From positions 310,001 through 374,000 of the forward strand of contig NZ_JARHUD010000002.1 in NCBI RefSeq assembly GCF_029222965.1: a stretch of 64,000 bases of DNA. Direction: 5' to 3'. The stretch is from Aquibaculum arenosum (GTDB taxonomy: Bacteria > Pseudomonadota > Alphaproteobacteria > Kiloniellales > DSM-21159). The notes under the pieces are model-generated. The model saw only the letters and a list, made by a program, of their open reading frames with translations, was not told the origin of the DNA and ran no database searches. The translations under genes and the position numbers were made by a program. This document shows positions 56,855 through 64,000 of this stretch, piece by piece. Position 1 is the stretch's first letter. Every line of letters starts with the position of its first letter.

Positions 56855-57415
56855 TCAGGCGTTGGGCCGAAACTCCCAGATGAAGTGCGGCACAACGCCA
56901 CTCCAGCCGAAGCCCAACCGGTTCGCTGACACTCCCACTTGGCGGTGAGCGATGGGCGGGCGCGGAAGATTGCCGTACTGCACCAACCGCGGTTCGGCCA
57001 TCAAGCCGAAGACCTGCTCCACAAAGCGCCTCTGCTTCTCCACGCCATAGTGGACGATCGGCAATCCGGACACACAGGTTGTGATCTGCCCGGCCCATTC
57101 CGGCGGCAGTAAGGTCGCCGGATTGAGCGCATCACCTTGGACCACCAAAGCCCGGGGAAATGCGCTGCGTAGATGTTCGCACAGGGTCGCGTCCAGTTCG
57201 ACCATGGCGAGCTGCGCTTCTGGCAAGCCCGCCTGCACCATCGCGGTTCCCACAGCACCCGTGCCAGCGCCCAGATAGAGCACTGTCTCCTGAGATGTGC
57301 GCAGGGCCTTGGCAGCAATTTGGGCCGAAAGCTTCGGCGAGCTGGGATAAAGCGAAGCCACCTGGGTGGGCTTGGCCAGCCAACGAGAAAGAAACAGCCG
57401 GGTTTCCGGGCGCAC
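56855..57415 (-). CDS. PmtA-like SAM-dependent methyltransferase
   Basis: A 186-aa Rossmann methyltransferase. RLFLSRWLAKPTQVASLYPSS begins it, with SAM motif I LYLGAGTGAVGTAMV and acidic loop MVELDATLCEHLRSAFP. VVQGDAL is motif II-like, and TCVSGLPIVHYG is the SGLP substrate-loop motif seen in phospholipid N-methyltransferases (PmtA) and KsgA relatives. It is likely to methylate phosphatidylethanolamine, or it is a related small methyltransferase; substrate not established. The N-terminal start ATG 57415 was used. Confidence 0.72.
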   Translation of the reverse strand: MRPETRLFLSRWLAKPTQVASLYPSSPKLSAQIAAKALRTSQETVLYLGAGTGAVGTAMVQAGLPEAQLAMVELDATLCEHLRSAFPRALVVQGDALNPATLLPPEWAGQITTCVSGLPIVHYGVEKQRRFVEQVFGLMAEPRLVQYGNLPRPPIAHRQVGVSANRLGFGWSGVVPHFIWEFRPNA

Positions 57416-57688
57416 AACGATCTCCCATGTGGTGAAAAGCAGAGAAGTGCCGCAGACCTAGGGCAAGAGCTAGAACCCTCAACGCCCAGATCAAGGAAAA
57501 ATCGTGCTCCAAATTGTGCTGACTTAAGATGTTTGTGAGCGACCCATGACAAGTTGTCGGTTTGGCTTGCACCAGGCGGAAGCTTTGCCCGACAATGCTG
57601 TATGGGAGAGGGCGTCACCCGGAGGCCTTCAAGTTCTTTTTCGGATCCGGGAGACGCTGCATCCTTGGTTCAACCAGGGAGTGTTGTC

Positions 57689-58123
57689 ATGGCTTCATTC
57701 GCTCTTCCCCGCCCGCCCTACGCGGGAATCGTCGCTCAGATCCCGGACCTCCTGGACTATGCCCTGGCGCGCTGCCTCGACCTAGGCACCGCGGAGGAAT
57801 TGGTCGAGGAGTGCATCATCCGTGCACTGACCCGTGTGCGGCAGCACCGCTCAGAGCGGGAAATGCGCGCATGGGTCTTTACCATACTGCACAACCTCTG
57901 CCTGGCACAGCCGGTTCGCAGTCCAAAGCGCCGTCCTCCTTCGCGGGTTGAAGTCGCTGAAGCGGCCCACCGCGTGTTGCTGCGTGCGCTGGGGAAAGCC
58001 TCGATGGCCCTGCCGTATCCACAAAGCCGAGAAGGCACTGAGGTCTCAGTTTTGCTGGCCGAGACCGGCAACGCAGCGCGCGATGAAAGCTGGACCTTTC
58101 CGATGAGCCCCACATTGCACTGA
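57689..58123 (+). CDS. ECF sigma region-2-like protein without region 4
   Basis: A 144-aa protein. Residues 10-70 resemble sigma region 2 of an ECF factor: IPDLLDYALARCLDLGTAEELVEECIIRALTRV and SEREMRAWVFTILHNLC align with the EcfG-like protein at 55737 (LVxExxxRAL, MxAWxFxI). The rest (from about PKRRPPSR) is not sigma region 4 and has no recognised domain. It may be a decayed sigma factor or a regulator that competes for core polymerase. ATG 57689 has GGGAG upstream; the frame is open further upstream. Confidence 0.55.
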   Translation: MASFALPRPPYAGIVAQIPDLLDYALARCLDLGTAEELVEECIIRALTRVRQHRSEREMRAWVFTILHNLCLAQPVRSPKRRPPSRVEVAEAAHRVLLRALGKASMALPYPQSREGTEVSVLLAETGNAARDESWTFPMSPTLH

Positions 58124-58133
58124 GGCGCAAGCC

Positions 58134-58358
58134 ATGCTGACGCGCGAAGCGATTCACCGGGTCCTGGGCCCGGTCGATGACGAGTTTGCGGCGGAACTCG
58201 TGGCCACTGGCGCTCAGGAAGGCGAACTCCAGGAGGCTTGGGCCTGGGTCAGCAGCGACGAGGCGCTGCTCAAGGAACAGCACCCCTTCCCGGCGGGAAA
58301 TGTTGCGACTCTCGTGGAAATCCTGCAGTCGTGGCAGGAAACCGACGAGGAGGCCTGA
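58134..58358 (+). CDS. Small hypothetical protein
   Basis: A 74-aa acidic protein starting MLTREAIHRVLGPVDDEFAAELVATGA, rich in Glu and Asp, with predicted helices and a Trp-rich stretch LQEAWAWVSSDEALL. No family was recognised. It starts 10 nt after the region-2-like gene and may be co-transcribed with it, then is followed 97 nt later by ubiD-like. Confidence 0.6.
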   Translation: MLTREAIHRVLGPVDDEFAAELVATGAQEGELQEAWAWVSSDEALLKEQHPFPAGNVATLVEILQSWQETDEEA

Positions 58359-58455
58359 CCCCGGCTGGACAATGGCGCTGAGCCAGCTTCTGCTTTTCTT
58401 CCGGTGCCGGCGGTGCCATTGAAGGCGTGCCTCGCCACTGCAGGAGCCCGCTGCC

Positions 58456-59964
58456 ATGCCCTATCGCAGCCTGCGCGACTTCATCGAACGCCTGGAACAA
58501 AACGGCCGGCTGGTGCGGGTAACCCATCCCGTTTCGCCGGTGCTGGAGATGACCGAGATCCAAACCCGGCTGCTCGCTGAAGGCGGTCCTGCCGTGCTGT
58601 TCGAGAAGGTTGTGAAGCCCGAGGGCAGCGACTACGCCATGCCGGTGCTGGTCAACCTCTTCGGCACGGTGGAACGGGTGGCTTGGGGCATGGACCGGGA
58701 GCCGCATCAACTGCGCGAAGTGGGCGAGACCCTGGCTTTCCTGCGCCAGCCGGAGCCGCCCGGCGGCTTCCGCGAAGCGGTCGACCTGCTGCCGCTGCTG
58801 AAGACGGTCATGGCCATGAAGCCCCGCACTGTCTCGCGTGGCCCCTGCCAGGAGGTCGTGCTTCAGGGCGAGGAGATCGATCTTGACGATCTGCCGATCC
58901 AGACCTGCTGGCCCGGCGAGCCGGCGCCGCTGATCACTTGGCCGCTGGTCGTGACTAAGGGGCCGGGCAAGCGCCGCGAGGACGATTTCAACCTCGGCAT
59001 CTACCGCATGCAGAAGCTGGGGAAGAACAAGACCCTGATGCGCTGGCTGAAGCATCGCGGCGGCGCCCAGCACCACCAGCGCTGGAAGGCGGAGAAGCGC
59101 GAGCCCTTGCCGGCTGCCGTCGTGCTCGGCGCCGACCCCGGCACCATTCTTGCCGCCGTCACGCCGGTGCCCGACACGCTCTCTGAATACCAGTTCGCCG
59201 GCCTCCTGCGCGGGCGCAAGGTGGACCTGGTGGACTGCAAGACCGTGCCGCTCAAGGTGCCGGCCGAAGCCGAAATCGTGCTGGAAGGCCACGTCAGCCT
59301 GGAGGACTATGGCGACGAAGGGCCCTACGGCGATCACACCGGCTACTACAACTCGGTGGAGCCCTTCCCGGTCTTCACCATCACCGCCATCACCCGCCGG
59401 CGCGACCCCATCTATCTCTCCACCTTCACCGGCCGTCCGCCCGACGAACCCTCGGTGCTGGGGGAGGCGCTGAACGAGGTCTTCATCCCGCTGCTGCAGC
59501 AGCAGTTCCCGGAGATCGTGGACTTTTGGCTTCCGCCGGAAGGCTGCAGCTATCGCATTGCCGTGATTTCCATGAGGAAGGCCTATCCTGGCCACGCCAA
59601 GCGCGTGATGTTGGGCGCCTGGTCCTACCTCCGGCAGTTCATGTACACCAAGTGGGTGATCGTGGTGGACGACGACGTGAACGCCCGCGACTGGAAGGAC
59701 GTCTGGTGGGCCGTCTCCACTAAAATGGACCCGGCCCGCGACGTCACGCTGCTGGAGAACACCCCCATCGATTACCTGGACTTCGCCAGCCCGGAGTCCG
59801 GCCTGGGTTCCAAGATCGGCCTCGACGCCACCGACAAGTGGCCGCCGGAGACCAAGCGCGAGTGGGGCCACGTGCTGCGCATGGACCAGGAGGTCGTCGA
59901 CCGCGTCTCCGGAATCTGGAACGACCTCGGCCTGCCCGGCGGCGGCAAGCCGATCTGGAAGTAG
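58456..59964 (+). CDS. ubiD: UbiD-family (de)carboxylase
   Basis: A 502-aa prenylated-FMN-dependent decarboxylase family protein. It has [57 protein letters not shown] and [64 protein letters not shown] holds the catalytic glutamates. [22 protein letters not shown] is the conserved C-terminus. It probably removes the carboxylate of 4-hydroxy-polyprenylbenzoate in ubiquinone synthesis, but UbiD-type relatives act on other aromatics. No ubiX prenyltransferase is in the window. Confidence 0.92.
   Translation: MPYRSLRDFIERLEQNGRLVRVTHPVSPVLEMTEIQTRLLAEGGPAVLFEKVVKPEGSDYAMPVLVNLFGTVERVAWGMDREPHQLREVGETLAFLRQPEPPGGFREAVDLLPLLKTVMAMKPRTVSRGPCQEVVLQGEEIDLDDLPIQTCWPGEPAPLITWPLVVTKGPGKRREDDFNLGIYRMQKLGKNKTLMRWLKHRGGAQHHQRWKAEKREPLPAAVVLGADPGTILAAVTPVPDTLSEYQFAGLLRGRKVDLVDCKTVPLKVPAEAEIVLEGHVSLEDYGDEGPYGDHTGYYNSVEPFPVFTITAITRRRDPIYLSTFTGRPPDEPSVLGEALNEVFIPLLQQQFPEIVDFWLPPEGCSYRIAVISMRKAYPGHAKRVMLGAWSYLRQFMYTKWVIVVDDDVNARDWKDVWWAVSTKMDPARDVTLLENTPIDYLDFASPESGLGSKIGLDATDKWPPETKREWGHVLRMDQEVVDRVSGIWNDLGLPGGGKPIWK
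59935..59961 (+). repeat. 27-bp direct repeat, copy 1 (ubiD 3' end)
   Basis: The last nine sense codons of ubiD (PGGGKPIWK) form one copy of a 27-bp repeat whose second copy lies at 60551-60577, with 25 of 27 positions identical. The OsmC-like gene lies between them. Confidence 0.8.
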
Positions 59965-60079
59965 GGCAGCAACCCGCTTGGCGTCCGCGATGGTCGCGCC
60001 CTTCCAAGCGGAGCGGCCCTTGCCCAAATCGGGCGCCCCTACCAACCCTCGGGCCAGCGCAAGCAAAGGAGCCACACCC

Positions 60080-60550
60080 GTGAGCCAGCATCGCTATGTC
60101 GCGGAGATTGTCTGGACCGGGAACCGCGGCGCCGGCACCGCGAACTACCGTGCCTACGGGCGCGAGCATGAGGTGCGCATCGCCGGCAAACCGCCGCTGC
60201 TCGGCTCGGCCGACCCGGCCTTTCGAGGCGACGCGAGCCGGCACAACCCCGAGGATCTGTTGCTGGTCGCGCTCTCGGCCTGCCACCTGCTCTGGTACCT
60301 GCACCTCTGCGCCGAGGCCGGTGTGGTGGTGATGGCCTACGAGGACCCGGCCGAGGGCCGCATGGTTCTGGAATCCGATGGCGGTGGGCGTTTCGTCGAG
60401 GTGACGCTGCGGCCGCGGGTGACCCTGGCATCGGGCTCGGACATGGCGGCGCAGGAGAAGGCCCTGGCGCTCCACGCGGAGGCGCACGCCCGCTGCTTCA
60501 TCGCCCGCTCGGTCAACTTCCCCGTTCGCCACGAGCCGGAGGTGACGTAG
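60080..60550 (+). CDS. OsmC-family protein
   Basis: A 156-aa OsmC/Ohr-fold protein. YVAEIVWTGNRGAG begins it, and GDASRHNPEDLLLVALSACHLLWYLHLCAEAGVVV has one cysteine in the family's SACH position with a second cysteine near 124 (HARCFIARS) as the redox pair. A peroxide reductase role is usual for OsmC/Ohr; the exact subclass (YhfA-like) is uncertain. GTG 60080 was chosen because AAAGGAG lies 9 nt upstream; an upstream ATG would add 34 unconserved residues. Confidence 0.85.
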   Translation: MSQHRYVAEIVWTGNRGAGTANYRAYGREHEVRIAGKPPLLGSADPAFRGDASRHNPEDLLLVALSACHLLWYLHLCAEAGVVVMAYEDPAEGRMVLESDGGGRFVEVTLRPRVTLASGSDMAAQEKALALHAEAHARCFIARSVNFPVRHEPEVT

Positions 60551-60577
60551 CCCAGCGGCGGCAAGCCCATCTGGAAG
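60551..60577 (+). repeat. 27-bp direct repeat, copy 2 (after osmC stop)
   Basis: Copy 2 of the ubiD-tail repeat, starting right after the OsmC stop codon. Read in the ubiD frame it encodes PSGGKPIWK, without the stop. It looks like the relic of a second ubiD tail or an insertion footprint. Confidence 0.75.
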
Positions 60578-60587
60578 GTAAGTTCGC

Positions 60588-62216
60588 TCAGACGGCGTCG
60601 CTGGTTTCCAGTTCAAAGGCGGCGCGCATCAGTGCGCGGGTGTAAGCCTCACGCGGCGCGTCGAAGATCCGGTCCGCCGGCCCCTGCTCCACCACGCGGC
60701 CATTGCGCATGACCAGAACCTCATCGGCAAGCGCGCGCACCACCCTCAGGTCGTGGCTGATGAAGAGATAGGCCAGGCGGTGCCGGGACTGCAGGCCGCG
60801 CAGCAGGTCGACGATCTGCGCCTGCACCGACATGTCGAGCGCCGACGTCGGCTCGTCGAGCACCACAAATCGCGGCTTCAGCACCATGGCGCGCGCAATA
60901 GCGATGCGCTGCCGCTGACCGCCGGAGAACTCGTGCGGGTAGCGGTGACGGCTGTCCGGATCCAGTCCCACCTCTTCCAGCGCCTCGACAATGCGGGCAT
61001 CGCGCTCTGCCGCGCTTCCGCTGTCGTGCACCTTCAGCCCCTCGCCCACGATCTCGGCTATGGACAGCCGCGGCGAAAGCGAGCCGTAGGGATCCTGAAA
61101 AACCACCTGCATTTCACGGCGCAACGGCCTGATTTGCTTTGCTTTCCATCCCTGGATATCGCGACCGAGATAGACCACCGAGCCCTGGCTGGCGGTCAGG
61201 CGCAGCAGGGCCATGCCCAGGGTGGTCTTGCCCGAGCCCGATTCCCCGACCACGCCGACGGTGTGCCCCTCGCGCACGGTGAGATCGATGCCATCCACCG
61301 CCTTGACGTGGTCCACCGCGCGCTTGAGCAGCCCCTTGCGGATGGGGAAGTGGACTTTGACGTCGCGCCCCTCCATGACCACCGGCGCAGAGGCATCTCG
61401 CGCCGGCGGGCGCCCCTTGGGCTCAGCAGCCAGAAGGCGCTGGGTGTACGGGTGCTGTGGGCGTTGGAAGATCTCCTCCACCGCTCCCTGCTCGACGATC
61501 TCCCCCTGGGTCATCACGCAGACGTTCTGCGCCATCTTGCGCACGATGCCCAGGTCGTGGGTGATGAGCAGCATGGACATGCCCAGGCGCTCCTGCAGCT
61601 CCTTGAGGAGCTTGAGGATCTGTGCCTGGATCGTAACATCCAGGGCCGTGGTCGGCTCGTCGGCGATCAGCAGGTCCGGCTCGTTGGCCAGGGCCATGGC
61701 GATCATCACCCGCTGACGCTGGCCGCCAGAGAGTTCGTGCGGATAGGCATTGAGGCGCCGTTCGGCATCGCCGATGCCCACGAGGTCGAGCAGTTCGAGA
61801 ATCCGGCGCCGCGTCTGCACCCGGTCCATGCCCTTGTGGAGCAGCAGGACCTCGCCGATCTGTTTCTGCACCGTGTGCAGGGGATTCAGCGAGGTCATGG
61901 GCTCCTGAAAGATCATGGAGATCGCGTTGCCGCGCACACTGCGCATGCGCCGGTCGCCAATGCCGATCAGTTCCTGCCCCTGAAAGCGTATAGAGCTGCC
62001 GGGGCTGTGCTCGGCCAGGGGATAGGGCAGAAGCTGCAGCACCGAGAGAGCCGTCACCGACTTGCCGGAGCCGCTTTCCCCCACCAGGCCCAGCGTCTCG
62101 CCCCGGTTCAGGTCGAAGGAGACGCCCTTCACTGCTTCGCTGACCGCCCCTCCGCTCCGAAAGCGAACCCCGAGGTTGTGCACCTGGAGCAGCGGCGTCG
62201 TGCCGGTTTCCGCCAT
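60588..62216 (-). CDS. yejF: Peptide ABC transporter ATPase with two ABC domains (YejF type)
   Basis: A 542-aa double ATPase. The first domain has [33 protein letters not shown] and [14 protein letters not shown]. The second has [33 protein letters not shown] and [14 protein letters not shown]. The single-chain layout is YejF/GsiA-like and drives import of oligopeptides by the YejABEF system. The start ATG 62216 overlaps the permease stop as TGATG. Third in yejB-yejE-yejF order. Confidence 0.92.
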   Translation of the reverse strand: MAETGTTPLLQVHNLGVRFRSGGAVSEAVKGVSFDLNRGETLGLVGESGSGKSVTALSVLQLLPYPLAEHSPGSSIRFQGQELIGIGDRRMRSVRGNAISMIFQEPMTSLNPLHTVQKQIGEVLLLHKGMDRVQTRRRILELLDLVGIGDAERRLNAYPHELSGGQRQRVMIAMALANEPDLLIADEPTTALDVTIQAQILKLLKELQERLGMSMLLITHDLGIVRKMAQNVCVMTQGEIVEQGAVEEIFQRPQHPYTQRLLAAEPKGRPPARDASAPVVMEGRDVKVHFPIRKGLLKRAVDHVKAVDGIDLTVREGHTVGVVGESGSGKTTLGMALLRLTASQGSVVYLGRDIQGWKAKQIRPLRREMQVVFQDPYGSLSPRLSIAEIVGEGLKVHDSGSAAERDARIVEALEEVGLDPDSRHRYPHEFSGGQRQRIAIARAMVLKPRFVVLDEPTSALDMSVQAQIVDLLRGLQSRHRLAYLFISHDLRVVRALADEVLVMRNGRVVEQGPADRIFDAPREAYTRALMRAAFELETSDAV

Positions 62217-63361
62217 CACTCGGCTCCCTTCGCTGCCGCCGCTGGGCGGGAACTGTCGGTCACGGCGCTTTCCGGCGGCGGTGCCGCTCCGGCGAAGAGC
62301 TTGCGCGGGTCGAAGGCATCGCGCACCGCCTCGCCGATGAAGACCAGCAGGCTCAGCATCACCGCCAGGACGAAGAAGCCCGTCAGCCCAAGCCAGGGCG
62401 CCTGCAGGTTGGCCTTGCCCTGGGCCAGTAGGTCACCGAGGGAGGCCGAACCGGGCGGCAGGCCGAATCCCAGGAAGTCCAGCGCCGTCAGCGTCGTGAT
62501 CGAGCCGGTAAGCACGAAGGGCATGAAGGTCAGCGTGGCCACCATGGCGTTCGGCAGCACGTGCCGGAAGATGATGGTGCCGTTGCCCACACCCAGCGCC
62601 CGGGCCGCGCGGACATAGTCGAAGTTGCGCACCTTGAGAAACTCGGCGCGCACGACACCCACCAGCCCCATCCAGGAGAAAGCCAGCATAATCCCCAACA
62701 GCCACCAGAAGTTCGGTTCCACCACGCTGGCCAGGATGATCAGCAGGTAGAGCACCGGCAACCCGGACCAGATCTCGATGAAGCGCTGGAACAGCAGGTC
62801 GGTCCAGCCGCCGAAATAGCCCTGCACCGCGCCGGCCGCCACGCCGACAATGGAGCTGAAAAGCGTCAAGGCCAGGCCGAAGAGGACCGAGATGCGAAAG
62901 CCGTAGATGAGGCGCGCAACCACGTCGCGGGCCTGATCGTCGGTTCCCAGCCAGTGCTCCGAATCCGGTGGGGTCGGTGCCGGCTCAGCCAGATCCCAGG
63001 CCACCGTGCGGTGGTTGTAGGCCACCAGCGGCCAGATCATCCAACCCTTTTCGGCGATCAATTCACGCACATAGGGGTCACGATAGTCCGTTTCCGTGGG
63101 GAACTCTCCGCCGAAGTGGGTTTCCGGCAGGGCCTGGAAGATCGGCATGTAGAAGGCGTCGTCGTAGCGCACCAGGATCGGCTTGTCGTTGGCCAGGAAC
63201 TCGGCAAAGAGGCTGAGCAGGAAGAGGACCAAAAACACCCACAGCGACCAGAACCCTCGGCGATTGGCGCGGAAATTGCGCAGGCGCCGTGCCGTGATGG
63301 GCGAGACCGAGAACCCGAGAAAGCAATGCCGCGGCGGGGCGGCAGCCGGTGAGCGTGCCAT
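62216..63361 (-). CDS. yejE: Peptide ABC transporter permease (YejE type)
   Basis: A 381-aa permease of the DppC/YejE class with an N-terminal membrane helix (FWSLWVFLVLFLLSLFAEFLANDKPILVRYD), the long YejE-type periplasmic loop and PPDSEHWLGTDDQARDVVARLIYG, the conserved DppC motif. A C-terminal set of five helices carries the EAA loop (VRAARALGVGNGTIIFRHVLPNAMVATLTFM). Its start overlaps the upstream yejB stop and its stop overlaps yejF, so the genes are translationally coupled. Confidence 0.92.
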   Translation of the reverse strand: MARSPAAAPPRHCFLGFSVSPITARRLRNFRANRRGFWSLWVFLVLFLLSLFAEFLANDKPILVRYDDAFYMPIFQALPETHFGGEFPTETDYRDPYVRELIAEKGWMIWPLVAYNHRTVAWDLAEPAPTPPDSEHWLGTDDQARDVVARLIYGFRISVLFGLALTLFSSIVGVAAGAVQGYFGGWTDLLFQRFIEIWSGLPVLYLLIILASVVEPNFWWLLGIMLAFSWMGLVGVVRAEFLKVRNFDYVRAARALGVGNGTIIFRHVLPNAMVATLTFMPFVLTGSITTLTALDFLGFGLPPGSASLGDLLAQGKANLQAPWLGLTGFFVLAVMLSLLVFIGEAVRDAFDPRKLFAGAAPPPESAVTDSSRPAAAAKGAE

Positions 63362-64000
63362 CAGCCCTCCCGCGTTTCAAAGTCGATGCGCGGGTCGATC
63401 ACCGTGTAAAGCAGATCACCCACGAGGTTCAGGAAGAGCCCCAGCAGCGTGAAGAAGTAGAGCGTCGCCAGGACGATGGGATAGTCGCGGTTCACCACCG
63501 CCTCGAAGCCCAGCAGCCCCAGGCCGTCGAGCGAGAAGATGACCTCGATCAGCAGGACGCCGGTGAACAGCACGCCAATGAAGGCCGAGGGGAAGCCGGC
63601 GATCACGATCAGCATCGCGTTGCGGAAGACATGGCCGTAGAGCACCCGGTTCTCGGTCAGCCCCTTCGCGCGCGCGGTCAGAACGTACTGCTGATGTATC
63701 TGATCGAGAAAGGAATTTTTGGTCAGCATGGTCAGTCCGGCAAAGCCGGAGATCACCATGGCCAGCACCGGCAGGGTGATGTGCCACAGGTAGTCAGCAA
63801 TTTTCATGGGCAGGGAGAAGTCATCCCAGCCGTCCGAGGTCAGGCCGCGCAGCGGGAACCAGTCGAGATAGCCGCCTCCCGCGAAGAGCACCACCAGCAG
63901 TATGGCGAAGAGGAAGTTCGGGATCGCAAAGCCCACGATGACAAGGCCGCTGGTCCAGATGTCGAAGGAACTGCCATCGCGCACGGCCTTACGAATGCCC
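63361..64000 (-). CDS. yejB: Peptide ABC transporter permease (YejB type), partial at window end
   Basis: Only the C-terminal 212 residues or so are inside the window; the start lies beyond position 64000. The visible part has [20 protein letters not shown], helices of the DppB/YejB class, the EAA loop [26 protein letters not shown] and the terminal [22 protein letters not shown]. The DppB-type VIDPRIDF motif with the adjacent YejE and YejF genes supports the assignment. The substrate-binding protein (YejA) would be expected further upstream. Confidence 0.9.
   Translation of the reverse strand, partial: GIRKAVRDGSSFDIWTSGLVIVGFAIPNFLFAILLVVLFAGGGYLDWFPLRGLTSDGWDDFSLPMKIADYLWHITLPVLAMVISGFAGLTMLTKNSFLDQIHQQYVLTARAKGLTENRVLYGHVFRNAMLIVIAGFPSAFIGVLFTGVLLIEVIFSLDGLGLLGFEAVVNRDYPIVLATLYFFTLLGLFLNLVGDLLYTVIDPRIDFETREG

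Noticed and set aside
58270-60075. Open frame of 601 codons antisense to ubiD
   Set aside because: UbiD motifs cover the other strand throughout; the antisense frame is a compositional shadow.

Overview
The window is chromosomal DNA from a high-GC alphaproteobacterium, most likely a Rhodospirillales-type lineage. Three observations support this. The first is the gene neighbourhood ubiB-ubiE / mutM-enoyl-CoA hydratase-rpsT-dnaA-dnaN-recF-gyrB. The second is a COQ9-family protein and an FYDLN-acid (TIGR02300) protein, both typical of alphaproteobacteria. The third is an EcfG-like general-stress sigma factor. Genes are dense, on both strands, mostly with ATGA/GTGA/TGATG overlaps inside operons. 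I see no phage, insertion sequence, CRISPR array or rRNA operon. There is one tRNA (Ala, GGC anticodon).

Layout. 0-7.7 kb: macAB-type efflux, a class II aldolase, an OmpA-like protein, an RlmI-like rRNA methyltransferase, a Bcr/CflA exporter and a small hypothetical. 7.7-14 kb: an ethylmalonyl-CoA pathway block (ecm, divergent from ccr, then mcd) followed by a 2OG-Fe(II)/IPNS-like oxygenase. An imperfect palindrome lies between ecm and ccr. 14-16.9 kb: dapB-crcB-crcB-msrA operon and a DCC protein. 16.9-24.2 kb: rpiB, glyA, nrdR, ribD, ribE, a RibB fused to a RibA-like domain without zinc cysteines, ribH, nusB and thiL in one direction. 24.2-33.6 kb: serine hydrolase, aroA, TIGR02300 protein, tRNA-Ala, B12-dependent ribonucleotide reductase, a small cytochrome c, thioesterase, enoyl-CoA hydratase, extensin-like lipoprotein and universal stress protein. 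33.8-42.5 kb: MarR regulator, COQ9 and the replication genes gyrB/recF/dnaN/dnaA, then rpsT. 42.6-47 kb: enoyl-CoA hydratase, mutM, ubiE, ubiB, DUF1330. 47-55.5 kb: BI-1 membrane protein, YbbA/YbbP with divergent TesA, aldo/keto reductase, ThpR, a 53-codon small ORF, ABM protein, ExoD. 55.7-58.4 kb: a stress-type cluster with an EcfG-like sigma factor behind a GGAAC-type promoter, a membrane-anchored DUF883-like protein, a PmtA-like methyltransferase and a protein carrying only an ECF sigma region-2-like segment. 58.4-64 kb: UbiD-type decarboxylase, OsmC-like protein and a YejBEF-type peptide ABC importer running off the right edge.

How it fits together. The ethylmalonyl-CoA genes imply growth on acetyl-CoA-generating substrates through this pathway. 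Two adenosylcobalamin enzymes (ethylmalonyl-CoA mutase and class II ribonucleotide reductase) make B12 central to the cell. Ubiquinone synthesis is represented by ubiE, ubiB and COQ9. A family of palindromic intergenic repeats occurs at five places between 27 and 55 kb.

Most of the window is housekeeping. I did not find a clearly new multi-gene system. The best leads are the oxygenase attached to the ethylmalonyl-CoA genes, the sigma region-2-only protein next to the EcfG-like factor, the modular palindromic repeats, the altered MutM zinc finger, and direct repeats bracketing the OsmC gene.
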